Shown: piece by piece, positions 1 through 7,666 of the stretch | Position numbering within the stretch: the stretch's first letter is position 1 | Layout of the letters: each line of letters opens with the position of its first letter | From: Paraburkholderia phytofirmans OLGA172 | GTDB taxonomy: Bacteria > Pseudomonadota > Gammaproteobacteria > Burkholderiales > Burkholderiaceae | Direction of reading: 5' to 3' | Assembly: GCF_001634365.1 (NCBI RefSeq) | Contig: NZ_CP014579.1 | Span: forward strand, 3,410,001-3,474,000 | Length of the DNA: 64,000 bases | Notes under the pieces: generated by a model | What the model saw: only the letters and a program-made list of their open reading frames with translations | Database searches by the model: none | Told to the model about the DNA's origin: nothing | Program-made: the position numbers and the translations under genes

Positions 1-854
1 TTGGAGAGCATGTAGTCAAACTTGCGTCCGCTGTGACCGTCGTCCGAGAGCGTGTTGCCGACAATGATGTTGGCGACATCCTGCCCCTTGATGAGCATGT
101 CCGCCTTACAGATGGCGTACGACTCGTCATTCAGCTCCTGCCCAAACATGGTGAGCCGCGCGTCCGAATTGTGTTCAAGCAGATACTCGCCCGCTACCGA
201 GAGCATGCCACCCGTGCCCGCTGTCGGGTCGTAGATGGTCCGGACCACGGCGTTGCCGGAAGTCAGGACGTCGTCATCTTCAATGAACAGCAGGTTGACC
301 ATCAGCCGGATGACTTCGCGCGGGGTGAAATGCTCCCCGGCCGTTTCGTTCGAGATTTCCGCAAACTTCCGGATGAGTTCCTCGAAGACTAGACCCATCT
401 GCGTGTTATCTACGACAGCAGGGTGCAGGTCGATGTTTGCAAACTTCTCCGTGACCAAGTACAGCAGGTTGGCTTTCGCGAGTCGTTCCACCTGGGTGTA
501 AAAGTCGAAACGTTCGAAGATGTCCCGCGCGGCGGGCGAAAATGCCTGGATGTATGTATACAGGTTCTGCCGGATATGGTCCTGGTCACCCAGCAGCTTC
601 ACGAGGTCAAGCGGTGAGGTGTTGTAGAACGACTGTCCGGCTTTGCGCGTGAGGAACGGGTCCGGGTTCAGTCCCGCCTTCGTCTTTGCGTCAAATTCAG
701 CCAGTACTGCCGCCTTCGTCGGCTCAAGCACGCAATCGAGACGTCGCAGTACGGTGAACGGCAGAATGACGCGTCCGTATTCAGATTGCTTGTAATCGCC
801 ACGTAGCAAGTCGGCTACAGACCAGATGAAAGAAGATAGGGCCTGATGGTTCAT
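1..854 (-). CDS. hsdM: Type I restriction-modification system methylase subunit HsdM (N-terminal part)
   Basis: The gene reads leftwards and runs off the window, so only about 284 N-terminal residues are visible. HsdM transfers a methyl group from S-adenosylmethionine to adenine and forms a complex with HsdS and HsdR. The first ~150 residues look like the helical HsdM N-terminal domain (starting [19 protein letters not shown]). A methylase motif I follows (DPTAGTGG, about residue 213), preceded by [11 protein letters not shown], which is typical of the N6_Mtase family. The ATG at 854 is the first in-frame start, with only a weak ribosome site. The catalytic NPPF motif and the partner genes must lie left of the window. 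Family assignment is firm; whether the system is complete cannot be seen. Confidence 0.9.
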   Translation of the reverse strand, partial: MNHQALSSFIWSVADLLRGDYKQSEYGRVILPFTVLRRLDCVLEPTKAAVLAEFDAKTKAGLNPDPFLTRKAGQSFYNTSPLDLVKLLGDQDHIRQNLYTYIQAFSPAARDIFERFDFYTQVERLAKANLLYLVTEKFANIDLHPAVVDNTQMGLVFEELIRKFAEISNETAGEHFTPREVIRLMVNLLFIEDDDVLTSGNAVVRTIYDPTAGTGGMLSVAGEYLLEHNSDARLTMFGQELNDESYAICKADMLIKGQDVANIIVGNTLSDDGHSGRKFDYMLS

Positions 855-1243
855 TTTTTTGATACCTATACCTGCTACCACTTGTTGGTAGGTCGGCCGC
901 CCGAGTCGAACGGTGATTTGGCGTTACCGCAGTTAACGGCATGAAATGTCCGAGATTTTACCTCCGAGCCCAGCAAATCGAGGCCTGGAATCTCGCCTGC
1001 AGACACGAGCAGGGTTTGACCAGTCACGACAATTTGGAGGCGTGCCAATCTCGTCAGAACAAGCGGGCCAATGAGAGTGCCGGAAACGACTATGAGAATC
1101 ATCGGCCCACTGGGGCGCCGAATGCCGCAGATTCGACGGTCCGAATGGTCGATGCCAACCCAAGCTGCCGTCACAGGGACCATGCATCGCTCTGCTGTGC
1201 GGCCTATGCGGTGCAATTGAACCGATGGCGGTGGCTGCCGGGG
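855..1243. other. No recognisable gene
   Basis: Between hsdM and the small gene at 1244 I see only short open frames without family resemblance on either strand. It probably holds the hsdM promoter. Confidence 0.5.
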
Positions 1244-1468
1244 ATGCGTAGTGAGTCAGAGAGCTACAGAGGCTACAACGCGTGGGGCCGTGCCATCTTG
1301 CAGCAAGAAGATATCCTGCAGCGGGAGCGATATGCGGCGAGCGGGACTATCACGCAAAACAACAAAGTTGTTGAAGCGTCTGGCGTGCTTGGCTATTTCG
1401 ATATCGACGAGCAAGCACAGCAGGCCGGGCTCGCGTGGGCGCGAGCCTGGGTCGACAGCGACGGCTAG
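1244..1468 (+). CDS. Small conserved protein of the YRGYNAWG type, paralogue of the gene at 13688
   Basis: The frame encodes 74 residues and is nearly the same as the 72-residue product at 13688-13906. Both share ESYRGYNAWG, the run ASGTITQNNK, SGVLGYFD and an AQQAGLAWARAW-like end. The DNA of the two copies also matches closely (I estimate 80-90 percent by eye) and the likeness fades just after the stop codons. I do not know a function. There is no signal peptide or membrane segment, and the protein looks like a small soluble alpha/beta fold. The ATG at 1244 follows a G-rich stretch that is a weak ribosome site. Two selectively maintained copies suggest a real gene; the flanks of this copy are not operon-like, unlike those of the copy at 13688. 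Confidence 0.6.
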   Translation: MRSESESYRGYNAWGRAILQQEDILQRERYAASGTITQNNKVVEASGVLGYFDIDEQAQQAGLAWARAWVDSDG

Positions 1469-1697
1469 GCATAACAGAAGTTTGCCCAGACGAGCCGTGC
1501 TATGCGGCCATAGCGTAAGTGAGAGGACCGCCGACCTTCCGAAGACGCCGGTGATTTCGTCCTCTAAACCTCTGAACAAACCAATAACGGTTTGCAGCGC
1601 GCCGTTTGTCTCGGCGCACTCTTCCAATGAGGATTCGCGACTTGGCGTGGCGCGTCAACTGTAGTCCCGCGAAACAAATTTTCGTGCAGGTGGCTAA

Positions 1698-3116
1698 TTA
1701 GCCGACAGTGAATGACTTCTGTGGCGCGAGCACTCGCACGGACCGGGTCGCCCGTGTCAACGCGACATACCATTCGAGCTTCGTCCGGCACGCATCCGGC
1801 GTAATAACAACGTGGTCGAATTCTAGTCCCTTCACAAGCAACGTGCTTCCGACGGACCGGTTTCGCACGATTCGACCGCGTTCGCGCCGTGTATTGGCAA
1901 CTTGCCATGTCGCATCTTCAAGTGAGAGACCGGGATTCTCTACGCACAGACGTAAAGAGGCCTTAATCCCGTAAACGAGTTCAGGACGGGTGACCGTAAC
2001 ACCTCCTTCGTGTTCGATGCACTGTAACGCATCGACTACATGCCGGAAGGATGTATCTCGCGCCATCGCGCAAAGGGCAATCTCGGCAGGAGAAGCTGGA
2101 ATTCGCTGGCGCCCCGGATTTGCCAACAGACTTTCGACGCGTTTCCTCTTGGATGCGGCAGCGGCACCAGCGAATGCCGAGCTTGCAAAATCAAGGACGG
2201 CCGCCACACGCTCGATACCTCCGGTGTTTCGCACGGAATCGTAGAAGTCCCGCTCGCATCTTCCAGATACGGGTTCGACGGTTGTGCCGCCAATGGTTTT
2301 CGCCAGCTTTGCGCGCCGTACTGCGTCGAAACTGGAATCGAGTACCGCCATCGTCTGTCCGGGCTGTTGTGAACGAACGAAACAGAACTTGCCCAAATCA
2401 GTGACCGGCTGCCCAGCCTCGCACTGCACCCACTCAACGGACTGCGGCACATTGGTTAGGTCAATCTTGCCTGCCTGAATTCCTGGTCGCGCTGACAGCA
2501 GCCACGCGCCCAGCTCTCCGTTGTCAACGGCATTCCAGCGGTGCGGAGTCGCGAGCCGCCCGGCCAGGGGAAATTCAGGAAGTGTGCGCGTGTGCCAGTC
2601 GACGACGCGGTCGGTTCGGGTGAAGCCGAATATGGCCTGCAACGGGTCGCCGAACACATAGCAGCGCATCATCCGGCTTAGTGCGCATATCAGTCGATGC
2701 TGCGACTCTGCGCAATCCTGATACTCATCAACCAGCACGCCATCGTAAGACGCGGCCAGGACGCTCTGGACCGCACCGCTCTCGACGAGGTCTGCGGCAG
2801 CACGCTGAACTGTCGACCAATCGTTTTCCTTTGCCGTCCATTGAGCTGATAGATGCGAATTCTCGGGAAATGCGCGCGCCCAACGGTAAGACCACGCTGA
2901 TATCGTTTCGACATGGGCCTTTACGTCAGGCACTGAGTACTTCTTCAGTCGCTTCCGGATTGCGTCAACGCCCGCGACCGTATGCGTGAGCACGAGCCAG
3001 CGCCCCGTAAGCGTGCCAGCTACAAGGGCAATCTGTTCGGTCTTTCCCGTACCAGCAGGAGCCTCGATGGCTCCCTTTCGCGTTGCCAGCATTTTCCCGA
3101 CGGCGACCTCAATCAT
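1698..3116 (-). CDS. gajB: UvrD/PcrA-like superfamily 1 helicase, Gabija GajB-like
   Basis: The 472-residue protein carries the SF1A helicase motifs in order: Walker A APAGTGKT (about residue 20), Walker B DEYQDC (about 150), GDPLQAIFGF (motif III, about 177), LLVKGLEFDHVVI (motif V, about 430) and YVALTRATRSVRV (motif VI) at the C-terminus. It is shorter than UvrD (~720 residues) and close to GajB (~490 residues in the described Bacillus system). Its start overlaps the stop of the OLD/TOPRIM gene by 8 bp, so the two are translationally coupled. In Gabija, GajB senses DNA ends or single strands and works with the GajA nuclease against phage. The pairing and sizes support Gabija; the name is an inference from architecture and synteny. 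Confidence 0.8.
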   Translation of the reverse strand: MIEVAVGKMLATRKGAIEAPAGTGKTEQIALVAGTLTGRWLVLTHTVAGVDAIRKRLKKYSVPDVKAHVETISAWSYRWARAFPENSHLSAQWTAKENDWSTVQRAAADLVESGAVQSVLAASYDGVLVDEYQDCAESQHRLICALSRMMRCYVFGDPLQAIFGFTRTDRVVDWHTRTLPEFPLAGRLATPHRWNAVDNGELGAWLLSARPGIQAGKIDLTNVPQSVEWVQCEAGQPVTDLGKFCFVRSQQPGQTMAVLDSSFDAVRRAKLAKTIGGTTVEPVSGRCERDFYDSVRNTGGIERVAAVLDFASSAFAGAAAASKRKRVESLLANPGRQRIPASPAEIALCAMARDTSFRHVVDALQCIEHEGGVTVTRPELVYGIKASLRLCVENPGLSLEDATWQVANTRRERGRIVRNRSVGSTLLVKGLEFDHVVITPDACRTKLEWYVALTRATRSVRVLAPQKSFTVG

Positions 3117-4974
3117 TGGCCGTCAACCAGTTGGTGAGCAGTTGCAGATAGCCGTCGAGGCTGCCATCGCCCAGCAGGTCGGCCATAGACAGAATCTTCG
3201 AACCGATTTCGAAGCAAAGGTCGAAGTGGTTCTTAATCCACTTCGACCTGTTCGCCTGGATTCCTATCGCCTGCACGAACCCCGGGTTTGAAAGGTACGG
3301 CTTGACTTCGTCAAGGTTGTTGAATGTGATTTGAGCCAATCGCGAAAGCTCCTGCAGCAACCGGGAATGGGTAATACTTTCGGCAATCAACGAAAGCAAG
3401 TCGCCCAGCAAATCGACGGGTAATCCACAGAACAGTTCCTCTTCAGTACAGCGCGAAAGCCCCCATGCGAAATGAGGAACGCCGCCTGCTTGAAGCTCCT
3501 CGAACGTGTTCTTGTCCATCGGCCGGTCACTGTCCGTAAGCACCGCCGTGCGGTAGCCCATCCTGGCGAAGTGCAGTGCGACGGCGAACACCGCCGGGTC
3601 ACCGCCGCCATCTACGAGAACGACACCGCTTGCCTGAATATTTCTACTCGTTCCCTCGGCGAAACCTTTCAGCAACCCGATTTCCGTTTGCCCCTCGCAA
3701 ACCAGCACCGTCTTACCGAGCAACGCCTCCCCCTTATCGCGAACGTACCGCTTCGCATCTAGGACTGGCGTAGTAGCCGTCGCTGCTGGAGCAATTTTCA
3801 CGGTGCCGTCATTGGGGTTCCGTCGACAGACAAACACTTCGTCAAAGCGTACTTCGCGCAGAACCACCGTCGAATGAGTTGTGATGAACGCCTGCCCGCT
3901 GCTGGCGACGCGCTGACGCAAATGGCTGACAAGAAGTGAAATGCGATGGGGCTCCAAGCCGTACTCGAGTTCGTCGACGAGCAGGAACTGTCTACCGGCG
4001 GATTCAGCGCTCTGCAGTGCAGCCACCGCCAGACGAGACGAACCCGTTCCCATGCAACGCATCGGCACATTTCCATCATGTAAGGCCACGCCGCTCGCAT
4101 TCATCGAGAAGCTGGTGTGGTCGAGATTCGCGACCAGTCCGCTCTGGACACTAACGCCTAGCTTGGCGATGGCGGGTGCGATAGCGTTCACTAAATCGGA
4201 GAACGCCGTGGCACTACCCGTTGCAAAGCTATCGCGTGCTGAGCGTAGCAGGCCGTTGAGCGTCGCTGGTAGCTGTTCCGGGTGCGAGCCGACCCGTTGA
4301 AGAGACGACCCACGTCCCCAAGAGAGATGTCGGTCAGCGTATGCGCCGAGCCTTGCCGGAGCCATTGCCTTACGGTCCGAAAAGCTCAAACGCCGGGACT
4401 TGTCCACGATACCGTTGCGCGAAACGTAGATTGACCACGACGGCTCGAGCGTGCTATCGACGTCAAGCTGCAGGATTAGTACTGGCTTGACTTCGAGATG
4501 TTCCGCCGGTTCAGGAGTCCACTGTCCGGTCGCCGCATTCCATCCCGACAGCAACAGGCCGTAGCGGTCGTCGCGCAGGAACTCGGCGGGAAGCCCAGAC
4601 AAGACTGCACTTATCGAAATCGCCTTCGAGGTGTCGGTGTCGTAGAAGTCGAGGTCATCGAAGGTCGCGTTCTGGCGCTCAGCGAACAGAAGTTCCAATG
4701 CATCAAGGATGGTTGTCTTCGCGCTGTCCCCGGGACCAATCAAGCAGTTGATGCCCCGCGCCGGTCGCCAGCAGAGACTTTCAATGCCTCGGAAATGATT
4801 TACCCACAAGTATTCGATATGCACTGGCGATATCCCCGGATGGTCGATATACGAGCGAACGCCCGATTGTCTTTCGGTTTGAATACTGCCATATGCCGGG
4901 GAACTACCGGCGAAGAACGGGCCGTGCGTCGTGCCTTTCAAGGTCAAGTTTATGCGCCATATTTGACCGGACAT
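3109..4974 (-). CDS. gajA: OLD-family ATPase with TOPRIM nuclease domain, Gabija GajA-like
   Basis: The 621-residue protein has an ABC-type ATPase half and a TOPRIM half. Visible motifs are Walker A GPGDSAKTT (about residue 77), an ABC-signature-like GTGSSRLAVAAL, Walker B FLLVDELEYGLEP (about 355), an H-loop ITTHST, and TOPRIM residues VCEGQTE (about 435) followed by LTDSDRP, the DxD pair. The Walker A has Ala where Gly is usual before Lys. This is the layout of OLD nucleases and of GajA, a nicking endonuclease inhibited by nucleotides. The conserved part begins only near residue 51 (HIEYLWVNHFRG), where a GTG at 4824 is an alternative start. The ATG at 4974 overlaps the upstream gene by 25 bp. 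Three consecutive genes overlap, which indicates one operon. Confidence 0.83.
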   Translation of the reverse strand: MSGQIWRINLTLKGTTHGPFFAGSSPAYGSIQTERQSGVRSYIDHPGISPVHIEYLWVNHFRGIESLCWRPARGINCLIGPGDSAKTTILDALELLFAERQNATFDDLDFYDTDTSKAISISAVLSGLPAEFLRDDRYGLLLSGWNAATGQWTPEPAEHLEVKPVLILQLDVDSTLEPSWSIYVSRNGIVDKSRRLSFSDRKAMAPARLGAYADRHLSWGRGSSLQRVGSHPEQLPATLNGLLRSARDSFATGSATAFSDLVNAIAPAIAKLGVSVQSGLVANLDHTSFSMNASGVALHDGNVPMRCMGTGSSRLAVAALQSAESAGRQFLLVDELEYGLEPHRISLLVSHLRQRVASSGQAFITTHSTVVLREVRFDEVFVCRRNPNDGTVKIAPAATATTPVLDAKRYVRDKGEALLGKTVLVCEGQTEIGLLKGFAEGTSRNIQASGVVLVDGGGDPAVFAVALHFARMGYRTAVLTDSDRPMDKNTFEELQAGGVPHFAWGLSRCTEEELFCGLPVDLLGDLLSLIAESITHSRLLQELSRLAQITFNNLDEVKPYLSNPGFVQAIGIQANRSKWIKNHFDLCFEIGSKILSMADLLGDGSLDGYLQLLTNWLTAND

Positions 4975-5777
4975 TGCGGGGCAAGGGCTTTTACATCGTC
5001 GTTACTTAGTAATGCCGGATTGGGCAAAAGAAGAATTTGTTTAAAGATTTCTCCGGGTTCATACGTTTTTTCGGCCACAAACGCCAAGAAGTGAATGCGT
5101 TGCCGTACGTGCGGTGCAGCTCTTCCCGGGCACTCGGGCTCGAATAGCCCGCGAATTGGCTGCCACTGACCTCTGTGTAGCCAGCAGTGCACGAGTTCTT
5201 GCGGCACCCCGTTTGGGCCGTAGGCAATTTGCCTATAGTCCCATTGGTCGCCGCCGTCCAGAAACGCCCGCATGTCGACGACGATGATGTGAATCCGTCC
5301 GTCGGGTTCCGGAAATTTCACGACTTGGTCACCGTTGAAAACCTTCTCTCCGATTTTTTGCTGGGCCAGTAATATTTCGCCTTCTTCACTCTCCTCGTTT
5401 TGTCCTGCGTTGTTTGCCATGCGCGGCGACTGTAGGAATCTTGAGATGAACGGACCTCTATCAAGCGTAGCTCGCTTGACCGCCTCGCTCGGGCGGATAC
5501 TTGTAAGTTCGAACAACCAGTCCGTATTTCCGGGCACTCGGAAGTCGATGACTGTCTCCCCGACCCCTCCGCGATATTCGTATTCGGGCGTCAACCCTTG
5601 CAGATACAGACCGTGAGCGAATCTCGCCTCAAACAGTAATGGCATGTTCTCGCTCTTGAGCCCTCCGTCACGGTCAATACGTTCGGCAAGTGGCTTGGCC
5701 CATTGAACCTCGTTCAGTTCAGGCAATACCTTCTGCATCGCCTGTCCCTCGCGTTCACTCAATGTTTCACACCACAT
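4950..5777 (-). CDS. Unknown protein at the head of the Gabija-like operon, possible PD-(D/E)XK nuclease fold
   Basis: The product has 275 residues and I do not recognise its family. The ATG at 5777 has a good ribosome site (AAGGAG, 6-7 bases upstream), and the stop overlaps the start of the OLD/TOPRIM gene by 25 bp, so it is the first gene of the operon. Residues 45-95 show an acidic residue in a helix (LLFEARFAHGL), then TVIDFRV and WLFELTS. This E...D...ExT order is similar to the PD-(D/E)XK core, although the usual lysine is threonine. That is an inference from spacing only. Classical Gabija has two genes, so this protein could be an added effector or sensor, an unrelated passenger, or a modulator of GajA. 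Confidence 0.6.
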   Translation of the reverse strand: MWCETLSEREGQAMQKVLPELNEVQWAKPLAERIDRDGGLKSENMPLLFEARFAHGLYLQGLTPEYEYRGGVGETVIDFRVPGNTDWLFELTSIRPSEAVKRATLDRGPFISRFLQSPRMANNAGQNEESEEGEILLAQQKIGEKVFNGDQVVKFPEPDGRIHIIVVDMRAFLDGGDQWDYRQIAYGPNGVPQELVHCWLHRGQWQPIRGLFEPECPGRAAPHVRQRIHFLAFVAEKTYEPGEIFKQILLLPNPALLSNDDVKALAPQCPVKYGA

Positions 5778-5849
5778 GGTCGTCTCCTTCGGGAATTCAC
5801 GCGTCTAAGGGTGCAGTGACTACTGAACATGTCTTCAAAAACGAGCTGA

Positions 5850-5875
5850 AGAAAACGCCCGCAGAAGCGGGCGTT
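5850..5875 (-). terminator. Rho-independent terminator after the 503-residue gene
   Basis: On the minus strand a perfect 9-bp stem, AACGCCCGC / GCGGGCGTT with a TTCT loop, is followed by a T-rich stretch. It lies just past the stop of the gene at 5892 and separates that gene from the Gabija-like operon. Confidence 0.75.
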
Positions 5876-5891
5876 CGACGAGCACCCCACC

Positions 5892-7403
5892 CTACGACGC
5901 AACGGGGGCAGTCGGCAGCACGGCAATGACAAGGCGCTTTCCGATGGCCGGGACCTCATAGTCGGGTACAGGCGTAAAGAAGGGCTTCACGCCGGCACGC
6001 ACCAGGCAATCCACGCTCTGCAATTGGGCCAGGAACTCCTCGGCATCAACGGAGTGGACCGCGCCGTCCAGCCCCTGAATGACACCGGCACGATTCTGCT
6101 GTTCCGCCCAGCGTGAGGCCGCGAGGTCTTCTGCGGCTGCGTTGACCATCTCACGGTCTCCGGCGCTGAGCTTCGACGACAACGCGAAGCTCACCGTGTC
6201 CGTCGCATCGAGCAGCCCCTGAAGAACCTCGGGCGATTGCGCATCGACCCACGCCTCCCGTGGGATGTTGCCAACCAGTACGTTGTAGTCAGTAACATCG
6301 AGGAACGTCGCTACCTTGACGAACAGTCCGATAGGCACAGGGTCCGGCAGCTCGTCTGCGTCGACCTCGAGTTTTTCAGCCAAGACGCCCCTGGACAGCT
6401 CCCTATCGGCGAGCAGGCGGTCAAGGACCTCATCGTTAAGCACCACGGATTCAGGCAGCCCGCTACCTGCCGGATAGCGAATTGCGGCGGCAGGCTTGAC
6501 CATCGATTGCATGAGGCCGCGCTTTGCAAAACGCTGCGCCCGCTTGAGAAGGGATTCCGTAGCAGGATGCAAGGACGTAAGGTTCGAGACGCGCATCGGA
6601 TATTCCGTTTCACGAAGGACATACACTACTGCCACCGATTCACTGCCAATGCGAATCGACGAAATGTCCGCGACAGCTTGCGCGAGCTGCGCGGGCGTCC
6701 AACGTTCGAGCAGTGCGGAATAGGCCTCAAGTTCGTGTCCAGCGGCAACGCGCAGACCGCCGCGCCACAACTCAAGCTGACCACAGTTCTTGCGACCGAC
6801 GGTACCGTACTGCGCGCACGCGTATCCGACCAGGACGCCCGGGCTCCCAGCCTCCTCAACGGTGCGGCGCAACGACTCGAGAAAGGTTGGCATGCCCTCA
6901 ATCCACTCCGACACGCGGCTTTCGTCGGCGAGCATCAACAGTGCAATGGCGTATCCGGGCTGCATCAATTCGCCGAACGTGCACATCACGGCTTGGGCAT
7001 TGCGGGTCAGCGTAGCCGTGAAAGGCTGGCGAAGGTGCGACGCGAACGCCGATACGTTGCTCACAAAAGCGCGAGCAGCATCGTCGAACTGCGTGAACTT
7101 CGTTTCTACGCCATCGTGACCGACGGCGGCAAATTGAAGGCCGAACGCAGGCGGCTCCTTAGGGTCGTTCATGCCGCGACGCCCACGGAGCTTGGCGGCA
7201 ACCTGCAAAGCCTGCATGTGCCCGAGCTTTACCCGCTGCAGTTGCAAACGTTGGCGAAGCGCTAACGGCAGTTGCGATTCATGCACATCAACGAGCGCCT
7301 CTACGATTGCACGTGCGGAATCAAGAGAGAAGTTGGAACGACCCACAAACGAGTGGAGAGTAGCGGCCTGTTCAGCCACAGAAGGGATGGCAAAGTCAGA
7401 CAT
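5892..7403 (-). CDS. Unknown 503-residue soluble protein in the defence island
   Basis: I do not recognise this family. The ATG at 7403 has a ribosome site (GAGGACG). The N-terminal 75 residues are helical, and a segment (LGHMQALQVAAKLRG) resembles the helix-rich leader found ahead of other domains. The middle (about 80-270) has an alternating alpha/beta look, and about 290-400 is again helical. No signal peptide, membrane segment, Walker motif, nuclease motif or zinc ligands are visible. The gene ends in its own terminator, so it is probably transcribed alone. Its place between a Gabija-like operon and the imu cassette suggests a defence or stress role, but nothing in the sequence proves it. 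Confidence 0.6.
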   Translation of the reverse strand: MSDFAIPSVAEQAATLHSFVGRSNFSLDSARAIVEALVDVHESQLPLALRQRLQLQRVKLGHMQALQVAAKLRGRRGMNDPKEPPAFGLQFAAVGHDGVETKFTQFDDAARAFVSNVSAFASHLRQPFTATLTRNAQAVMCTFGELMQPGYAIALLMLADESRVSEWIEGMPTFLESLRRTVEEAGSPGVLVGYACAQYGTVGRKNCGQLELWRGGLRVAAGHELEAYSALLERWTPAQLAQAVADISSIRIGSESVAVVYVLRETEYPMRVSNLTSLHPATESLLKRAQRFAKRGLMQSMVKPAAAIRYPAGSGLPESVVLNDEVLDRLLADRELSRGVLAEKLEVDADELPDPVPIGLFVKVATFLDVTDYNVLVGNIPREAWVDAQSPEVLQGLLDATDTVSFALSSKLSAGDREMVNAAAEDLAASRWAEQQNRAGVIQGLDGAVHSVDAEEFLAQLQSVDCLVRAGVKPFFTPVPDYEVPAIGKRLVIAVLPTAPVAS

Positions 7404-7555
7404 GAGACGTCCTCGACCAATGGAGGGCTTTCGTGGTCAGGCGGCACGCGTTACCTGAGCGCCCTCCTGGTTAAGGAGTCAACACTCAATGTGGGGGGAG
7501 GCGGTCTGGCTTTGCCTGATGCGTTGCGTGCGCGTGACGGGTGCCAACTTACCCG

Positions 7556-7578
7556 GGCAGGGAGTCCCTGCCTTTTTT
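7556..7578 (+). terminator. Rho-independent terminator on the plus strand without an obvious gene
   Basis: A perfect 7-bp stem GGCAGGG / CCCTGCC with a 3-base loop is followed by six T. It faces the plus strand, while both neighbouring genes are on the minus strand. The transcript it would end is not a recognisable gene and could be a small RNA from about 7440-7578. Confidence 0.55.
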
Positions 7579-7666
7579 CAGAATAAGCAAGATTTCGGTC
7601 GTTTGTCAAGCACCTCAACCGGATAGAGGAAGCGTGGGCGACCCCCTTAGACCGAGGATTACACCA

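Noticed and set aside
941..1216. Open frames on both strands between hsdM and the small gene at 1244
   Set aside because: No family resemblance, no ribosome site and antisense overlap; only the part from 1244 matches a second copy elsewhere.
6237..7265. Long plus-strand frame opposite the 503-residue gene
   Set aside because: It lies fully antisense to a gene with better start, terminator and codon character; high GC keeps such frames open.
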